From: Pseudoalteromonas sp. R3
GTDB lineage: Bacteria; Pseudomonadota; Gammaproteobacteria; Enterobacterales; Alteromonadaceae
Direction: 5' to 3'
Assembly: GCF_004014715.1 (NCBI RefSeq)
Contig: NZ_CP034834.1
Location: forward strand, 620,001-684,000
DNA: 64,000 nucleotides
The translations under genes were made by a program, and so were the position numbers. Below the pieces are notes generated by a model. The model was not told the origin of the DNA. It worked only from the letters and a program-made list of their open reading frames with translations, and searched no databases. Positions 56,451 through 64,000 of this stretch are shown piece by piece (the stretch's first letter is position 1; each line of letters opens with the position of its first letter).

Positions 56451-56966
56451 TTAGGCGCTTTGCTTACTCTGTGCTTTCACGTATTTCTTCACCTTTTTCA
56501 TGGCCATTTGACGTTTTAACGGTGACAGGTAATCGATGAACAGGTTGCCCGACAAATGATCTATTTCATGTTGCATGACAATGGCCAGAAATTCATCGCT
56601 GTGTACTGTGATGGGTTTTCCGGTACGGTCAAGCCCCTTTACAGTAACCTCTGTATAGCGTTCTACTTTGGCAAAGTAGTCAGGTACTGACAGACACCCC
56701 TCTTCACCCATAGCTTTGTTGCTGCCGCTGACCACTTCCGGATTTATGAGGATTAGTGGATCATTTCGTTCTTCTGATAAGTCGATGATCACAATTGCTT
56801 CATTCCGGCCAACCTGAGTTGCAGCCAGACCAATTCCATTGCTGGTTGCATATAAAGTATCGAGCATATCGTCGATGAGCGGTTGTACTGATGTGATATC
56901 ACTGACTGGTTTTGCTTTTACCTGCAGTCTTGGGTCGGGTGCGGTTAGGATTTCTAAAACGGCCAT
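56451..56966 (-). CDS. def: Peptide deformylase
   Basis: The 171-residue enzyme removes the formyl group from nascent N-terminal Met. The three metal motifs are present: GIGLAATQVG, EEGCLSVP and the HEIDH site (QHEIDHLSGNLF). The C-terminal tail is Lys-rich. Here it stands alone, without fmt beside it, so it may be a second deformylase copy. Confidence 0.95.
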   Translation of the reverse strand: MAVLEILTAPDPRLQVKAKPVSDITSVQPLIDDMLDTLYATSNGIGLAATQVGRNEAIVIIDLSEERNDPLILINPEVVSGSNKAMGEEGCLSVPDYFAKVERYTEVTVKGLDRTGKPITVHSDEFLAIVMQHEIDHLSGNLFIDYLSPLKRQMAMKKVKKYVKAQSKQSA

Positions 56967-57034
56967 TTTGTTATTTGTAGTTATCTGAAAACACGGAGTT
57001 TAAAGCGTAAAGTGCACTAAGGCCAGTGCAATTC

Positions 57035-57997
57035 TTAATGCTGGTGAGCCTGGCGGTATTGCGAAGGAGACAGGGATTCGTATTGATTCCAGATCCGTCG
57101 AAAGTGACGAGCACTGCTGTATCCGCAGGCCTCAGCGATGGCCTCTATCTGAATATTACTCCTGGACAATAACGCCTTGGCATGTGCTACTTTAATGCTG
57201 CTGACATACTCACCCGGTGTGATCCCAAGTGTTTGTTTAAAAAGACGACTAAGCTGGCGTACTGAGAGGTGAGCTGAGTTTGCTAAAGTTTGCAGGCTAT
57301 GCGAGCATCCCACCTCACTGCAGATCAAATCCTGGACCTGATGTAAAGCCCGGTGCATATGGTTGCGATGTTGCAGCCAGGGACTGAGCTGAGGATCTTG
57401 CCCGTTACGGCGAAAGTACACCAACATTTCTTTGGCAACCTGGGCGGCAACATACTCGCCAAACTGCAATGATACAAAGTGCAGTGTCATATCTATGCCT
57501 GAACTAATACCCGCGCTACTGAATAGTTTGCCGTCCTGTACAAAGATACGATTATCGGCCACTTTACAGGCTCTGAATGTCTGACGGAAGCGCTCAATGA
57601 GCGCAAAGTGTGTGGTACAGGCTTTGTTATTGATTAGCCCTGCTTTTGCTGCCAGTACTGCACCTGAGCAGATAGTTAAAATATAGGGGTCATATCTGGC
57701 CTGCTCTTCCAACCATTGCTGAGTAACTAGACCTGCCGGGCTGTCATAGGTAGCAAACGAGTCGTTACAGCCGGGTAAGATGACCACATTATTGGCATTC
57801 AGTTGGCCGGGTAAAGGGCTAAGCTGATGTAGCATCAGCCCGCCATCCATTATTTGTTCACGCTCGGCACTGACATAATGTATCTCAATTGGCTGCCCTG
57901 CACGCCTGGCTTCCAGTAGCACCTGCAATGGTCCTGCCAAATCGAGTGGTAGGGTGTGTTGTAACAGGACAAAGTAAAAGTGCTGCGGTGCTGGCAT
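57035..57997 (-). CDS. GlxA-type transcriptional regulator (DJ-1/PfpI plus AraC)
   Basis: The 320-residue protein has an N-terminal DJ-1/PfpI-like domain (VVILPGCNDSFATYDSP, ILTICSGAVLAAKAGLINNKACTTHF) and a C-terminal AraC HTH (LANSAHLSVRQLSRLFKQTLGITPGEYVSSIKVAHAKALLSRSNIQIEAIAEACGYSSARHFRRIWNQYE). Members regulate amino-acid or cyanide-type metabolism. It lies 15 bp downstream of the isochorismatase gene, so the two are probably cotranscribed. Confidence 0.92.
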   Translation of the reverse strand: MPAPQHFYFVLLQHTLPLDLAGPLQVLLEARRAGQPIEIHYVSAEREQIMDGGLMLHQLSPLPGQLNANNVVILPGCNDSFATYDSPAGLVTQQWLEEQARYDPYILTICSGAVLAAKAGLINNKACTTHFALIERFRQTFRACKVADNRIFVQDGKLFSSAGISSGIDMTLHFVSLQFGEYVAAQVAKEMLVYFRRNGQDPQLSPWLQHRNHMHRALHQVQDLICSEVGCSHSLQTLANSAHLSVRQLSRLFKQTLGITPGEYVSSIKVAHAKALLSRSNIQIEAIAEACGYSSARHFRRIWNQYESLSPSQYRQAHQH

Positions 57998-58012
57998 TTT
58001 TTCTCCTTATTC

Positions 58013-58558
58013 TTAGGCCACAAAGTCCTGCGTTTTGCAGATTGTGGCAAAACGCTCAGCCAATACCAGTTCAGTACGGACCTTGATTTCATCGGCACTA
58101 AAGTGCTGACCGCTTGGCTGATGTTGCATATCAAATGTTAGGGTTGCATCGGTGACAAACTCGACCTGAAAACCCAGGTCGCTTGCAACACGGGCGGTAG
58201 TTTCACAGCACTGCTCCGTGCGAATGCCTGAGATAGCGACACAGCCTATGTTATTTCTTTTCAACCACATAGCAAGCCCTGTATCGGTAAAAGCGTTGTG
58301 TACTGATTTATGAAAGGTTTTATCAAATTGCATATCCAAAAATGCCATGGGCTTAACAAACCCAGAGGCAGGATTGAAAGGGCTGTCTGGCACGTCGTCA
58401 CGACTATGAAGAATTTTGATCACTTTGTGTTGATTGCACTGAAATGCAGCTATCAGCTGAGTCAGGTTATGCTGGAAGTCAGCGACATCGCGAACGGACC
58501 AATAAGGAGTGTGGTAGAACGAGTCCTGGGTATCTATTACTAGTAAAGCTTTATTCAT
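58013..58558 (-). CDS. Isochorismatase-family cysteine hydrolase
   Basis: The 181-residue protein has the family core: ALLVIDTQDSFYHTPYW with the catalytic Asp, RDVADFQHNL, a Lys strand (KVIKILHSRDDV), and VAISGIRTEQCCETTARVASDLGF with the nucleophile Cys. Substrates range from nicotinamide to isochorismate. The GlxA-type regulator follows. Confidence 0.9.
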   Translation of the reverse strand: MNKALLVIDTQDSFYHTPYWSVRDVADFQHNLTQLIAAFQCNQHKVIKILHSRDDVPDSPFNPASGFVKPMAFLDMQFDKTFHKSVHNAFTDTGLAMWLKRNNIGCVAISGIRTEQCCETTARVASDLGFQVEFVTDATLTFDMQHQPSGQHFSADEIKVRTELVLAERFATICKTQDFVA

Positions 58559-58717
58559 GGTGTATTGTCCTGTTTATGTATTAATGGTGTGTTCTGTGTG
58601 TAGTTTAGTGGTTTTCATTGCACACAAAGAGATCGGTTTTGGACATATAGAGGACGTATATAGCCACTTTGTAATAGTTGTTCAGGGTGGTGTGATGACA
58701 AAATTTGCTTAAGCGGG

Positions 58718-58758
58718 TTGACATGTATTTATTATGTATATACGTTGTATATACATAA
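58718..58758 (+). promoter_or_regulatory. Promoter with perfect palindromic operator of the RHH locus
   Basis: TTGACA at 58718-58723 fits a -35 box. The downstream stretch is a perfect inverted repeat: TTATGTATATAC (58732-58743), GTT, then its complement to 58758. It covers the -10 region. Ribbon-helix-helix proteins bind such palindromes, so the product of the next gene probably represses its own promoter. Confidence 0.65.
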
Positions 58759-58798
58759 TAGAGGCTGAGAGACAGGCCTCCGGTGCAGGAAGCAGAGC

Positions 58799-58984
58799 AT
58801 GGCTAACAACAAAGATGCACAACTAATTGTGCGTATCAATAAAGCGCAAAGAGATGAGTTTGTTGCCTTGTGCAACGAGCTGGATACCTCCTCTTCCCGC
58901 GAGATTAGAAAGTTTATTAAGCGGTTTGTGAAAAAGCACAAGCCAGAGCAAGAGAAACCGGTCAAAGGAGATCAGGATGGCTAA
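58799..58984 (+). CDS. Ribbon-helix-helix-like DNA-binding protein
   Basis: The 61-residue protein has an N-terminal strand (QLIVRINKAQRDEFVALCNEL) and helices (SSSREIRKFIKRFVKKH) typical of Arc/MetJ-type ribbon-helix-helix repressors, with a very basic C-terminal half. AGGAAGCAGAGC precedes the ATG. It is followed by a 39-residue Lys-rich peptide gene overlapping its end. The palindromic operator upstream supports autoregulation. Confidence 0.75.
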   Translation: MANNKDAQLIVRINKAQRDEFVALCNELDTSSSREIRKFIKRFVKKHKPEQEKPVKGDQDG

Positions 58985-59096
58985 GAAAGTTGATGTTAAA
59001 AAGCTAAAGAAAGAAGTACAGAAACGTACTGGTAAGATTGCAAAACATGAAGCGAAAATCAAAAAGCTGAAAAAAGCGATCAAGAAAGCGAGCTAA
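58977..59096 (+). CDS. 39-residue Lys-rich helical peptide
   Basis: The reading frame overlaps the end of the RHH gene by 8 bp (ATG at 58977 within GATGGCTAA). The peptide (MAKKVDVKKLKKEV, then QKRTGKIAKHEAKI) is nearly half Lys, with heptad spacing suggesting one amphipathic coiled helix. AAAGGAG lies just upstream. It is too short for usual gene callers. A DNA- or RNA-binding role, or a membrane-active one, is possible; nothing shows which. A bidirectional terminator follows. Confidence 0.65.
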   Translation: MAKKVDVKKLKKEVQKRTGKIAKHEAKIKKLKKAIKKAS

Positions 59097-59107
59097 TCGC
59101 GAAAAAA

Positions 59108-59134
59108 GGCAGCCAATGGCTGCCTTTTTCTTTT
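59108..59134. terminator. Bidirectional rho-independent terminator
   Basis: Stem GGCAGCC/GGCTGCC with AAT loop, preceded by AAAAAA and followed by TTTTTCTTTT, so it can act on both strands (RHH/Lys-rich locus and SCO1 operon). Confidence 0.88.
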
Positions 59135-59135
59135 C

Positions 59136-59789
59136 TTATCGTGGGCTATCAACCCTACTCCTCTCTGTGTAAATCCCCTTTACACTTTCTGCCCGGCTTA
59201 TTTCGTTGTGTAATTGATTCGCCAGCTCTGCTAGGTTGTGATCAATATTAAAACGCGCACGCAATTTTCCCTGCGGACCCGTAAGGTAAAGTAAAGTGGA
59301 ATGGGCAACCTGATAATTGCCTGGTTTAGGGTCAACCTGAAATTGTGCGCCTAGGATATTCGCCAATGACTTGAGCTGCTCCGGGTGACCGGTAACACTG
59401 AAAAATGATGGGCTAAATTGGCGTACATACATGTCGAGCATGGCTATCGAATCGCGCTCTGGGTCGACCGAGACAAACAGGTACGCCAGCGTCTGGTGGT
59501 TTGATAACCTCGACATATGAGTTTCAAGTACTGCCAGTCGAGAGAGAGTTGTCGGGCAAATATCCGGACAATGTGTGAATCCAAACATGATCAATGTCCA
59601 CTGTCCATGTAATGAGCGGTTATTAAACACACCTCCTGCGCTTTGCAGTTCAAATGGCTTCAGGCTGCGTTCGGTTTTCTGCACCAGGCTCTGTACTAGG
59701 GCTGGCTGGGACGGTGGGGTGGTGGGTAAGACTAGGCCCAGACCTAAACCTGTAAACAGGGTTAATATTAATGCGTTTCTGTTACCCAT
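59136..59789 (-). CDS. SCO1/SenC family copper-chaperone-like protein
   Basis: The 217-residue protein has an N-terminal membrane or signal helix (ALILTLFTGLGLGLVLP). A thioredoxin-like SCO domain has the copper site CPDIC (GFTHCPDICPTTLSRL) and a later His in YQVAHSTLLYLTG. It supports assembly of cytochrome oxidase CuA or acts as a redox sensor. ATG 59789 is chosen because AAGGCAG is 9 bp upstream; the start lies inside the end of the upstream gene. Third gene after the MFS and AhpD-like genes in the operon. Confidence 0.88.
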   Translation of the reverse strand: MGNRNALILTLFTGLGLGLVLPTTPPSQPALVQSLVQKTERSLKPFELQSAGGVFNNRSLHGQWTLIMFGFTHCPDICPTTLSRLAVLETHMSRLSNHQTLAYLFVSVDPERDSIAMLDMYVRQFSPSFFSVTGHPEQLKSLANILGAQFQVDPKPGNYQVAHSTLLYLTGPQGKLRARFNIDHNLAELANQLHNEISRAESVKGIYTERSRVDSPR

Positions 59790-60183
59790 CTGCATCTGCC
59801 TTTTTTGCCTGCCAGCACAATCCCAATCCCAATAACGCAGGTAAGGTAACGCCCGCAAAATCAATTAACAGAAAAATTGGCCCGCAGATCCCGACCAGTA
59901 CTTCCCAAAAATGAAACAGGGCGTGGCAGGTTAACCAAAGAGCTGGGAACAGCCATACTTGCAACCGATAACGGGCATAAAAAGCACCATAGCTGAATGC
60001 CCCTCCAATCAGGATATAGAGCATACCGATATCACGTATAAAGTGCTGGTTATAAAACCCCCTGTCAGGCACGCCGGGCACACTCCAGTACCACTGTTGC
60101 GGGTAAAGCAGCATAAACACGCCATTAGCCAGCGCCGCCAGTCCAAGAAAAACGGCGACGGATGTGATGACTTGATTGCGCAT
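59782..60183 (-). CDS. Polytopic membrane protein of unknown function
   Basis: The 133-residue protein has four membrane helices with conserved-looking WSVPGVPDRGFYNQHFIRDIGMLYILIGGAF and CHALFHFWEVLVG. It overlaps the SCO1 gene start and follows the AhpD-like gene by 4 bp, so it belongs to the same operon. No family recognised. Confidence 0.75.
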   Translation of the reverse strand: MRNQVITSVAVFLGLAALANGVFMLLYPQQWYWSVPGVPDRGFYNQHFIRDIGMLYILIGGAFSYGAFYARYRLQVWLFPALWLTCHALFHFWEVLVGICGPIFLLIDFAGVTLPALLGLGLCWQAKKADADG

Positions 60184-60187
60184 AACG

Positions 60188-60745
60188 TTACCCTGTTACT
60201 GAACTGCTTTTGTCAGACGGCGTCAGCATTTGCTCATTCACGACCACACGACTGCAAGCTTTACCGTATCCCAAAGTATATTTAAGGGCCGGATAGACAC
60301 GACAGGAGCTGATACTAAACGCGATCGCAATCAGCCCCTTCTCTCCCCACATGGCACGAACATGCGGGCGAATGTCATCGGCACTGGGGTCATGGGCTAA
60401 CACCAGATCGGTAAATTCCACTATCTGAGCGAGTTCATCAGGTAATGCAGTAAGGTCCTTGTTGACGATTGCACTGACCTGAGCCGCAGGCACACCTGCT
60501 TCCAGTGCCATATTGACCAGTAGCTGAGTGCAGGGGCCACAGTCGTCCCACAATATGGCGCGTAACCTGGCGGCATATAATGGTGCCACAGGCAGTCCCC
60601 CGCGATAACCCGCCATGGACTGAAATTTCAGGTATTTAAAAAAGGCGCTCAGATCCGCGGACAGAATGTCCTGCATATACGTGACGTCGTAGTCATACTT
60701 TTTTTGCATAGAAATGAGCATTTTGTTCAGTAGGTATTTGATCAT
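60188..60745 (-). CDS. AhpD-like (carboxymuconolactone decarboxylase family) protein
   Basis: The 185-residue all-helical protein has the CxxC-type site WDDCGPCTQLLVNMALEAG and an LARLRAIL-type preceding helix, typical of AhpD-like peroxidases or decarboxylases. Its gene begins by ATGA overlap with the MFS transporter stop (60742-60745). A role in peroxide or lactone metabolism is possible. Confidence 0.78.
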   Translation of the reverse strand: MIKYLLNKMLISMQKKYDYDVTYMQDILSADLSAFFKYLKFQSMAGYRGGLPVAPLYAARLRAILWDDCGPCTQLLVNMALEAGVPAAQVSAIVNKDLTALPDELAQIVEFTDLVLAHDPSADDIRPHVRAMWGEKGLIAIAFSISSCRVYPALKYTLGYGKACSRVVVNEQMLTPSDKSSSVTG

Positions 60746-61950
60746 CGGATACTCCTGGTGGTTTGGTAAGCCTGGTCAGAGGGTGCACTTAACTGCGAGT
60801 GACGCTGTGCAGGGGTTTTTAGCGGGCGTTGTAGCAAGAGCAGGCAAAGGGTAAACAGGGCTGCAAAGGTGCACAACATAAGGGTATAGATATCATTGTT
60901 TAGCAGTGCTGCACCAAGGAGTGGGCCAGATGCCACGCCTATGCTGGATACCACGGCTGCGACGGATGAAAGCTGTCCTGAACTATCCTGCTCTGCGATG
61001 AGGGCGAGCAGGTAGGCATGTACGGCGGGCCAGGAAAAAAACAACAGTGCCAGCGCCAGCATGTAGACAAGGTTAAAATGCGCGTAAATGAGCAGCAAGG
61101 CAGTCATGAAAGAGAGCAAAATGCTGCTACATAAATACAGTGTGCGGTGTGCCTGACCTGATTTCAGAATGGGGAGTAACGCGCCTGCCAGCCCCAGTAA
61201 ACCGGTCAGCGCAATGATCTGGCTGATCTGAGTTTGAGACTGGCCTGCACTTAGACCCATCTGGCCCGCAAACGCCCAGATCCCGCTGGCCGCGACCAGA
61301 TAGAGCAGCATCGCCAGCAGTAACCGGGCGCTTTTAGCTGTTAAATGCAGACGTTTTGAATGCTGTTTTGGGCTATGTACCGCTGGCAAGGCTGGCAGCA
61401 AGGGCAAAAAGAGCAATGCAATAAACACCAGCGCAGCCATGATATAAAACACGGCGTAGTCACCGAGCAGGCGCTCAAGTGCCGGTACGGCATAGATCAC
61501 CATAGAGCCGATACTGAACTGAATAAACAGCAAGGTGCCGAAGGCTCTGTCCGGGTTCGTTAAACGCGCGAGAATGGCAAATGAAATACCGACACTAAAG
61601 CCACCCAGTACCCCGGCGATAAATCTCCAAGTCAGCAAACCTGTGTAAGTGCTCCATGCTGATGTACTAAGCTCCATAGCGCCTAATGCGATGAAGGTGA
61701 ACAGTAGAGCGGGTTTCCAGGCAATATATCGAACCACAAAAATGGCGCAAATACTGCCTAGTAATGCGCCATACCCATTACTGGCCACCAGAGTACCGGC
61801 ATGCTGTGCGGAAAAACCAATCCCGCCTGCCAGTGCATCCACAACGGCGGGTAAAAAGTTGAGATAGGCCAGTCCGGCCATGGCAACGAATGCCAGGCAA
61901 AAATAACGGATCCCTGAGTTTTCTGCATGGTTTGCAGTGTGCTGTAACAT
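60742..61950 (-). CDS. MFS transporter
   Basis: The 402-residue protein has 12 membrane helices and the usual family signs: a long N-terminal half with FLPAVVDALAGGIGFSAQHAGTLVASNGYGALLGS, the Arg/Lys-rich central loop (PKQHSKRLHLTAKSARLL), and IALTGLLGLAGALLP. Substrate unknown. It is the first gene of the MFS-AhpD-membrane-SCO1 operon, divergent from the LysR gene at 62110. Confidence 0.9.
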   Translation of the reverse strand: MLQHTANHAENSGIRYFCLAFVAMAGLAYLNFLPAVVDALAGGIGFSAQHAGTLVASNGYGALLGSICAIFVVRYIAWKPALLFTFIALGAMELSTSAWSTYTGLLTWRFIAGVLGGFSVGISFAILARLTNPDRAFGTLLFIQFSIGSMVIYAVPALERLLGDYAVFYIMAALVFIALLFLPLLPALPAVHSPKQHSKRLHLTAKSARLLLAMLLYLVAASGIWAFAGQMGLSAGQSQTQISQIIALTGLLGLAGALLPILKSGQAHRTLYLCSSILLSFMTALLLIYAHFNLVYMLALALLFFSWPAVHAYLLALIAEQDSSGQLSSVAAVVSSIGVASGPLLGAALLNNDIYTLMLCTFAALFTLCLLLLQRPLKTPAQRHSQLSAPSDQAYQTTRSIR

Positions 61951-62109
61951 AGTGTGTCGCCTCCTGAGTCACTTTGTCATTACTCTAAGAGATTCAGAGA
62001 GGTGGAAAAACCAGCGATTTTGCCATTGAGTCGTGAATACTATTCATGAATAATTGCTGATATAGTGCAAATATCGACGCTGTTTACCCAATTCACAGGA
62101 CTGACTATC

Positions 62110-63102
62110 ATGGATAAACTGAGATCACTGACACTGTTTCTGGCAACCTGTGAGGAACAAAGCTTTGCGGCTGCAGCGCGTGTCTGTAATACAGATCCTT
62201 CTACCATCAGTAAAGCCGTAAGTCGCCTCGAAGCTGAGCTGGGGGTAACTTTATTTCAGCGCTCCACCCGGCAATTGAAGATCACCGCTGCCGGGCGGCA
62301 TTATGCACACACCGTACGTTCGAGCATTCAGGCCCTGTCCAGCTGTGAAGATGAGCTCAGACAACTCAATGACGCACCCAGAGGACGGTTGCGGGTGAAT
62401 TCCGCCGTGTGCTATGGTCACCTTTACCTGCGCCCGTTACTTAAAGCGTTTTGTCAGCGTTATCCCGAGATCACACTGGAGTTATCTCTAGACGATATGC
62501 ATGTGGATATTATCGAGCAAGACATTGATGTGGCGTTACGTACAGGGTTTATCAAAGATAGTCGTCTGGTGGCTCGCTGTCTGAGTCCGATGGATTTTTT
62601 AGTATGTGCTTCACCGTATTATCTTGAACAGCATGGCACGCCAGGCAGTCGAGGCGATTTTGACAATCATGCCTGGATAGGCTTTAAGATCAAAGAAACA
62701 CAGCAGCTACAACCGATTTTTCTGCCAGATGAGCAGGGAAATTATCAGCTCTGCGACCTGCGTCGTACCCATATTACCGATGATGGCGAGGCCATGGCAC
62801 AATTATGTGCCGATGGTCTGGGACTTGCTCAGTTACCGCACTTTTTGGCTAAAGCAGGTCTGGAAACTGGGGCGTTGGTGTCACTCTACCCTGCGTTCAG
62901 AGCGCCTTTGCCAGAGGGCGGGGTATTTGCGATTTACCCCAAACGTGAATACCTGCCTGCCAGAGTACGGGTTTTTCTGGATTTTTTGGTTGCGGCTTTA
63001 GCAGTGCAACAAGAAACGCCAACCCATACCTGGGCCGAGCATTGGCCGGAGCGTATCCGCTTTGACGGATCAGCTGAACAAGGGCGCACAGTTGCCCTGT
63101 GA
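62110..63102 (+). CDS. LysR family transcriptional regulator
   Basis: The 330-residue protein has the winged helix LRSLTLFLATCEEQSFAAAARVCNTDPSTISKAVSRLEAELGVTLFQRSTRQL and an effector domain (GRLRVNSAVCYGHLYLRPLLKAFCQRYPEITLELSL). ATG 62110 is chosen because ACAGGA is upstream and the longer frame is unlike LysR. It is the divergent regulator candidate for the MFS operon. Confidence 0.93.
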   Translation: MDKLRSLTLFLATCEEQSFAAAARVCNTDPSTISKAVSRLEAELGVTLFQRSTRQLKITAAGRHYAHTVRSSIQALSSCEDELRQLNDAPRGRLRVNSAVCYGHLYLRPLLKAFCQRYPEITLELSLDDMHVDIIEQDIDVALRTGFIKDSRLVARCLSPMDFLVCASPYYLEQHGTPGSRGDFDNHAWIGFKIKETQQLQPIFLPDEQGNYQLCDLRRTHITDDGEAMAQLCADGLGLAQLPHFLAKAGLETGALVSLYPAFRAPLPEGGVFAIYPKREYLPARVRVFLDFLVAALAVQQETPTHTWAEHWPERIRFDGSAEQGRTVAL

Positions 63103-63831
63103 GCGGACCTGTTCAAGCGCAGTGTTCAGGTGAGTGTGCATGCCCTCAAAGGCGAAGTTGCCCATACTGATCCGTTTAACGCCTAGCCCGGCCAGGGTGT
63201 CGATGTCGGGTAAATCAGGCATCGCCATCACATTTAGCGGCAGTGCACACGCATGTGTGATGGCCTGAATATCTGCTGGCTTGACAATGCAGGGCAAGAA
63301 CAAACCATCAGCCCCAGCCTGCTGGTATTGTTGAGCCCGATGTAATGCTTCCTTGCGTGCGTTTTCCAGACCCAGCAAAAAGGCGTCACAGCGCACATTG
63401 ATAAAAATGTCTGTCTGCTGAGTGATTAAATGGCCGCGTACAGACGCTAAACACTCAGCAAACTCACCGGCATGGGCTAATGTACGAGTTGAGCCAACCA
63501 GGCTGTCTTCAAGGTTAACCCCCACTACGCCCAGCTGTGCAAGTTGCTGAATATGTTTTGCAATTTGTTGTGGGTCACGGCTGTAGCCCGCTTCAATATC
63601 AACACTCAGTGGCAAGCTGGTGGCACTGGCGATACGGCTGACCATAAAGCGCAGCTCGTCGAAAGGGAGCTGTTCACCGTCCTCGTAGCCCAGCACACTG
63701 GCGACGGCGGCACTGGAGGTACCTATGGCCTGATATCCGACGTGTTGTGCCGCTTTGGCACTGGCAGCATCCCAGACATTCGCCAGTAAAAGAGGGGTTG
63801 TTTGTTGATGTAGTTGTGTGAAGTGTTGCAT
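63070..63831 (-). CDS. PEP mutase/isocitrate lyase family protein
   Basis: The 253-residue TIM-barrel protein has PLLLANVWDAASAKAAQHVGYQAIGTSSAAVASVLGYEDGEQLPFDEL, IASATSLPLSVDIEAGYSRDPQQI, VGVNLEDSLVGS, and a late PADIQAITHACALPLNVMAMPDLPDIDTLAGLGVKRISMGNFA, typical of oxaloacetate-decarboxylase or carboxyphosphonoenolpyruvate-mutase-like proteins. The reaction is unknown. Its 3' end overlaps the LysR gene end by 33 bp. Confidence 0.88.
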   Translation of the reverse strand: MQHFTQLHQQTTPLLLANVWDAASAKAAQHVGYQAIGTSSAAVASVLGYEDGEQLPFDELRFMVSRIASATSLPLSVDIEAGYSRDPQQIAKHIQQLAQLGVVGVNLEDSLVGSTRTLAHAGEFAECLASVRGHLITQQTDIFINVRCDAFLLGLENARKEALHRAQQYQQAGADGLFLPCIVKPADIQAITHACALPLNVMAMPDLPDIDTLAGLGVKRISMGNFAFEGMHTHLNTALEQVRSQGNCAPLFS

Positions 63832-64000
63832 ATCGTCTCGCTTTTCCAGGTGTTTGTTTTTGTTGGCAACGTTTTGGTTTGCAACATAGTGCGTTTGCGA
63901 GAAATAAAAGACCAACGATAAAAATCGACTTGTATTATAAGCAGAGCTTATAATAGGGTTTTTCAGAAACCCGGCAGCGTCCCTATCGTGTTTAAAAATA

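Overview
The window looks like chromosomal DNA of a marine gammaproteobacterium of the Alteromonadales, most likely Pseudoalteromonas. This rests on the gene mix (IbpA-type Hsp20, TonB receptor, PhoX/PhoD phosphatases, DUF3649-PepSY-DUF3325 iron cluster, SbcCD, many LysR regulators), the moderate GC and the style of the intergenic palindromes. It is inference, not a database result. No tRNA, rRNA, transposase, integrase or CRISPR array was recognised.

Layout. 0-1.1 kb: end of a DUF692 (MNIO) gene and its DUF2063 partner, a bufferin/RiPP-type pair. 1.1-8.6 kb: an accessory segment bracketed by two nearly identical ~1-kb direct repeats, each carrying an ibpA-like hsp20 gene. Between them lie a hairpin repeat array, a cytoplasmic lipase, a 965-residue STAND-type NTPase with TPR repeats, and a 134-residue partner. 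The NTPase and the partner begin with the same short Gly/Asn-rich motif. This is the best candidate for a conflict or defence system here. 8.7-12.8 kb: a frameshifted PhoD phosphatase, a periplasmic solute-binding protein and a metallophosphoesterase lipoprotein. 12.8-18.3 kb: a 1168-residue lipoprotein with a beta-rich exported partner, and a DUF6702 protein. 18.7-25.1 kb: SbcD-SbcC, a methyltransferase and an uncharacterised protein. 25.4-29.6 kb: a PhoX-like lipoprotein with a collagen-like linker, a two-CxxCH cytochrome lipoprotein and a second hairpin array. 29.8-38.3 kb: a short MreB-like gene, small membrane proteins, a TonB receptor, an amidohydrolase, a VOC protein and a DsbB-like protein. 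38.3-46.4 kb: an RND efflux operon and a DUF3649-PepSY-DUF3325 operon, both with Fur-box-like sites, separated by an SDR gene and an unusual GATC-phased repeat array. 46.5-58.6 kb: metabolic and regulatory genes (UDG family, YciI, SDR, esterase, CadC-like sensor, GNAT, two LysR, azoreductase, deformylase, GlxA regulator with isochorismatase). 58.7-59.1 kb: a ribbon-helix-helix gene with a 39-residue Lys-rich peptide behind a perfect palindrome. 59.1-63.8 kb: a SCO1/membrane/AhpD-like/MFS operon, a divergent LysR and a PEP-mutase-family gene.

Three cross-cutting signals stand out. First, a 19-bp motif GATCRNNNTTTTACYAACT occurs six times dispersed (in genes and between them) and about nine more times in the array at 43.45-43.87 kb. 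Second, six genes are broken by seven frameshifts, each repaired by adding one base, mostly in G/C runs; this suggests systematic homopolymer undercalling in the assembly rather than true gene decay. Third, two unrelated genes take their stop codons from the first palindrome of a hairpin array.
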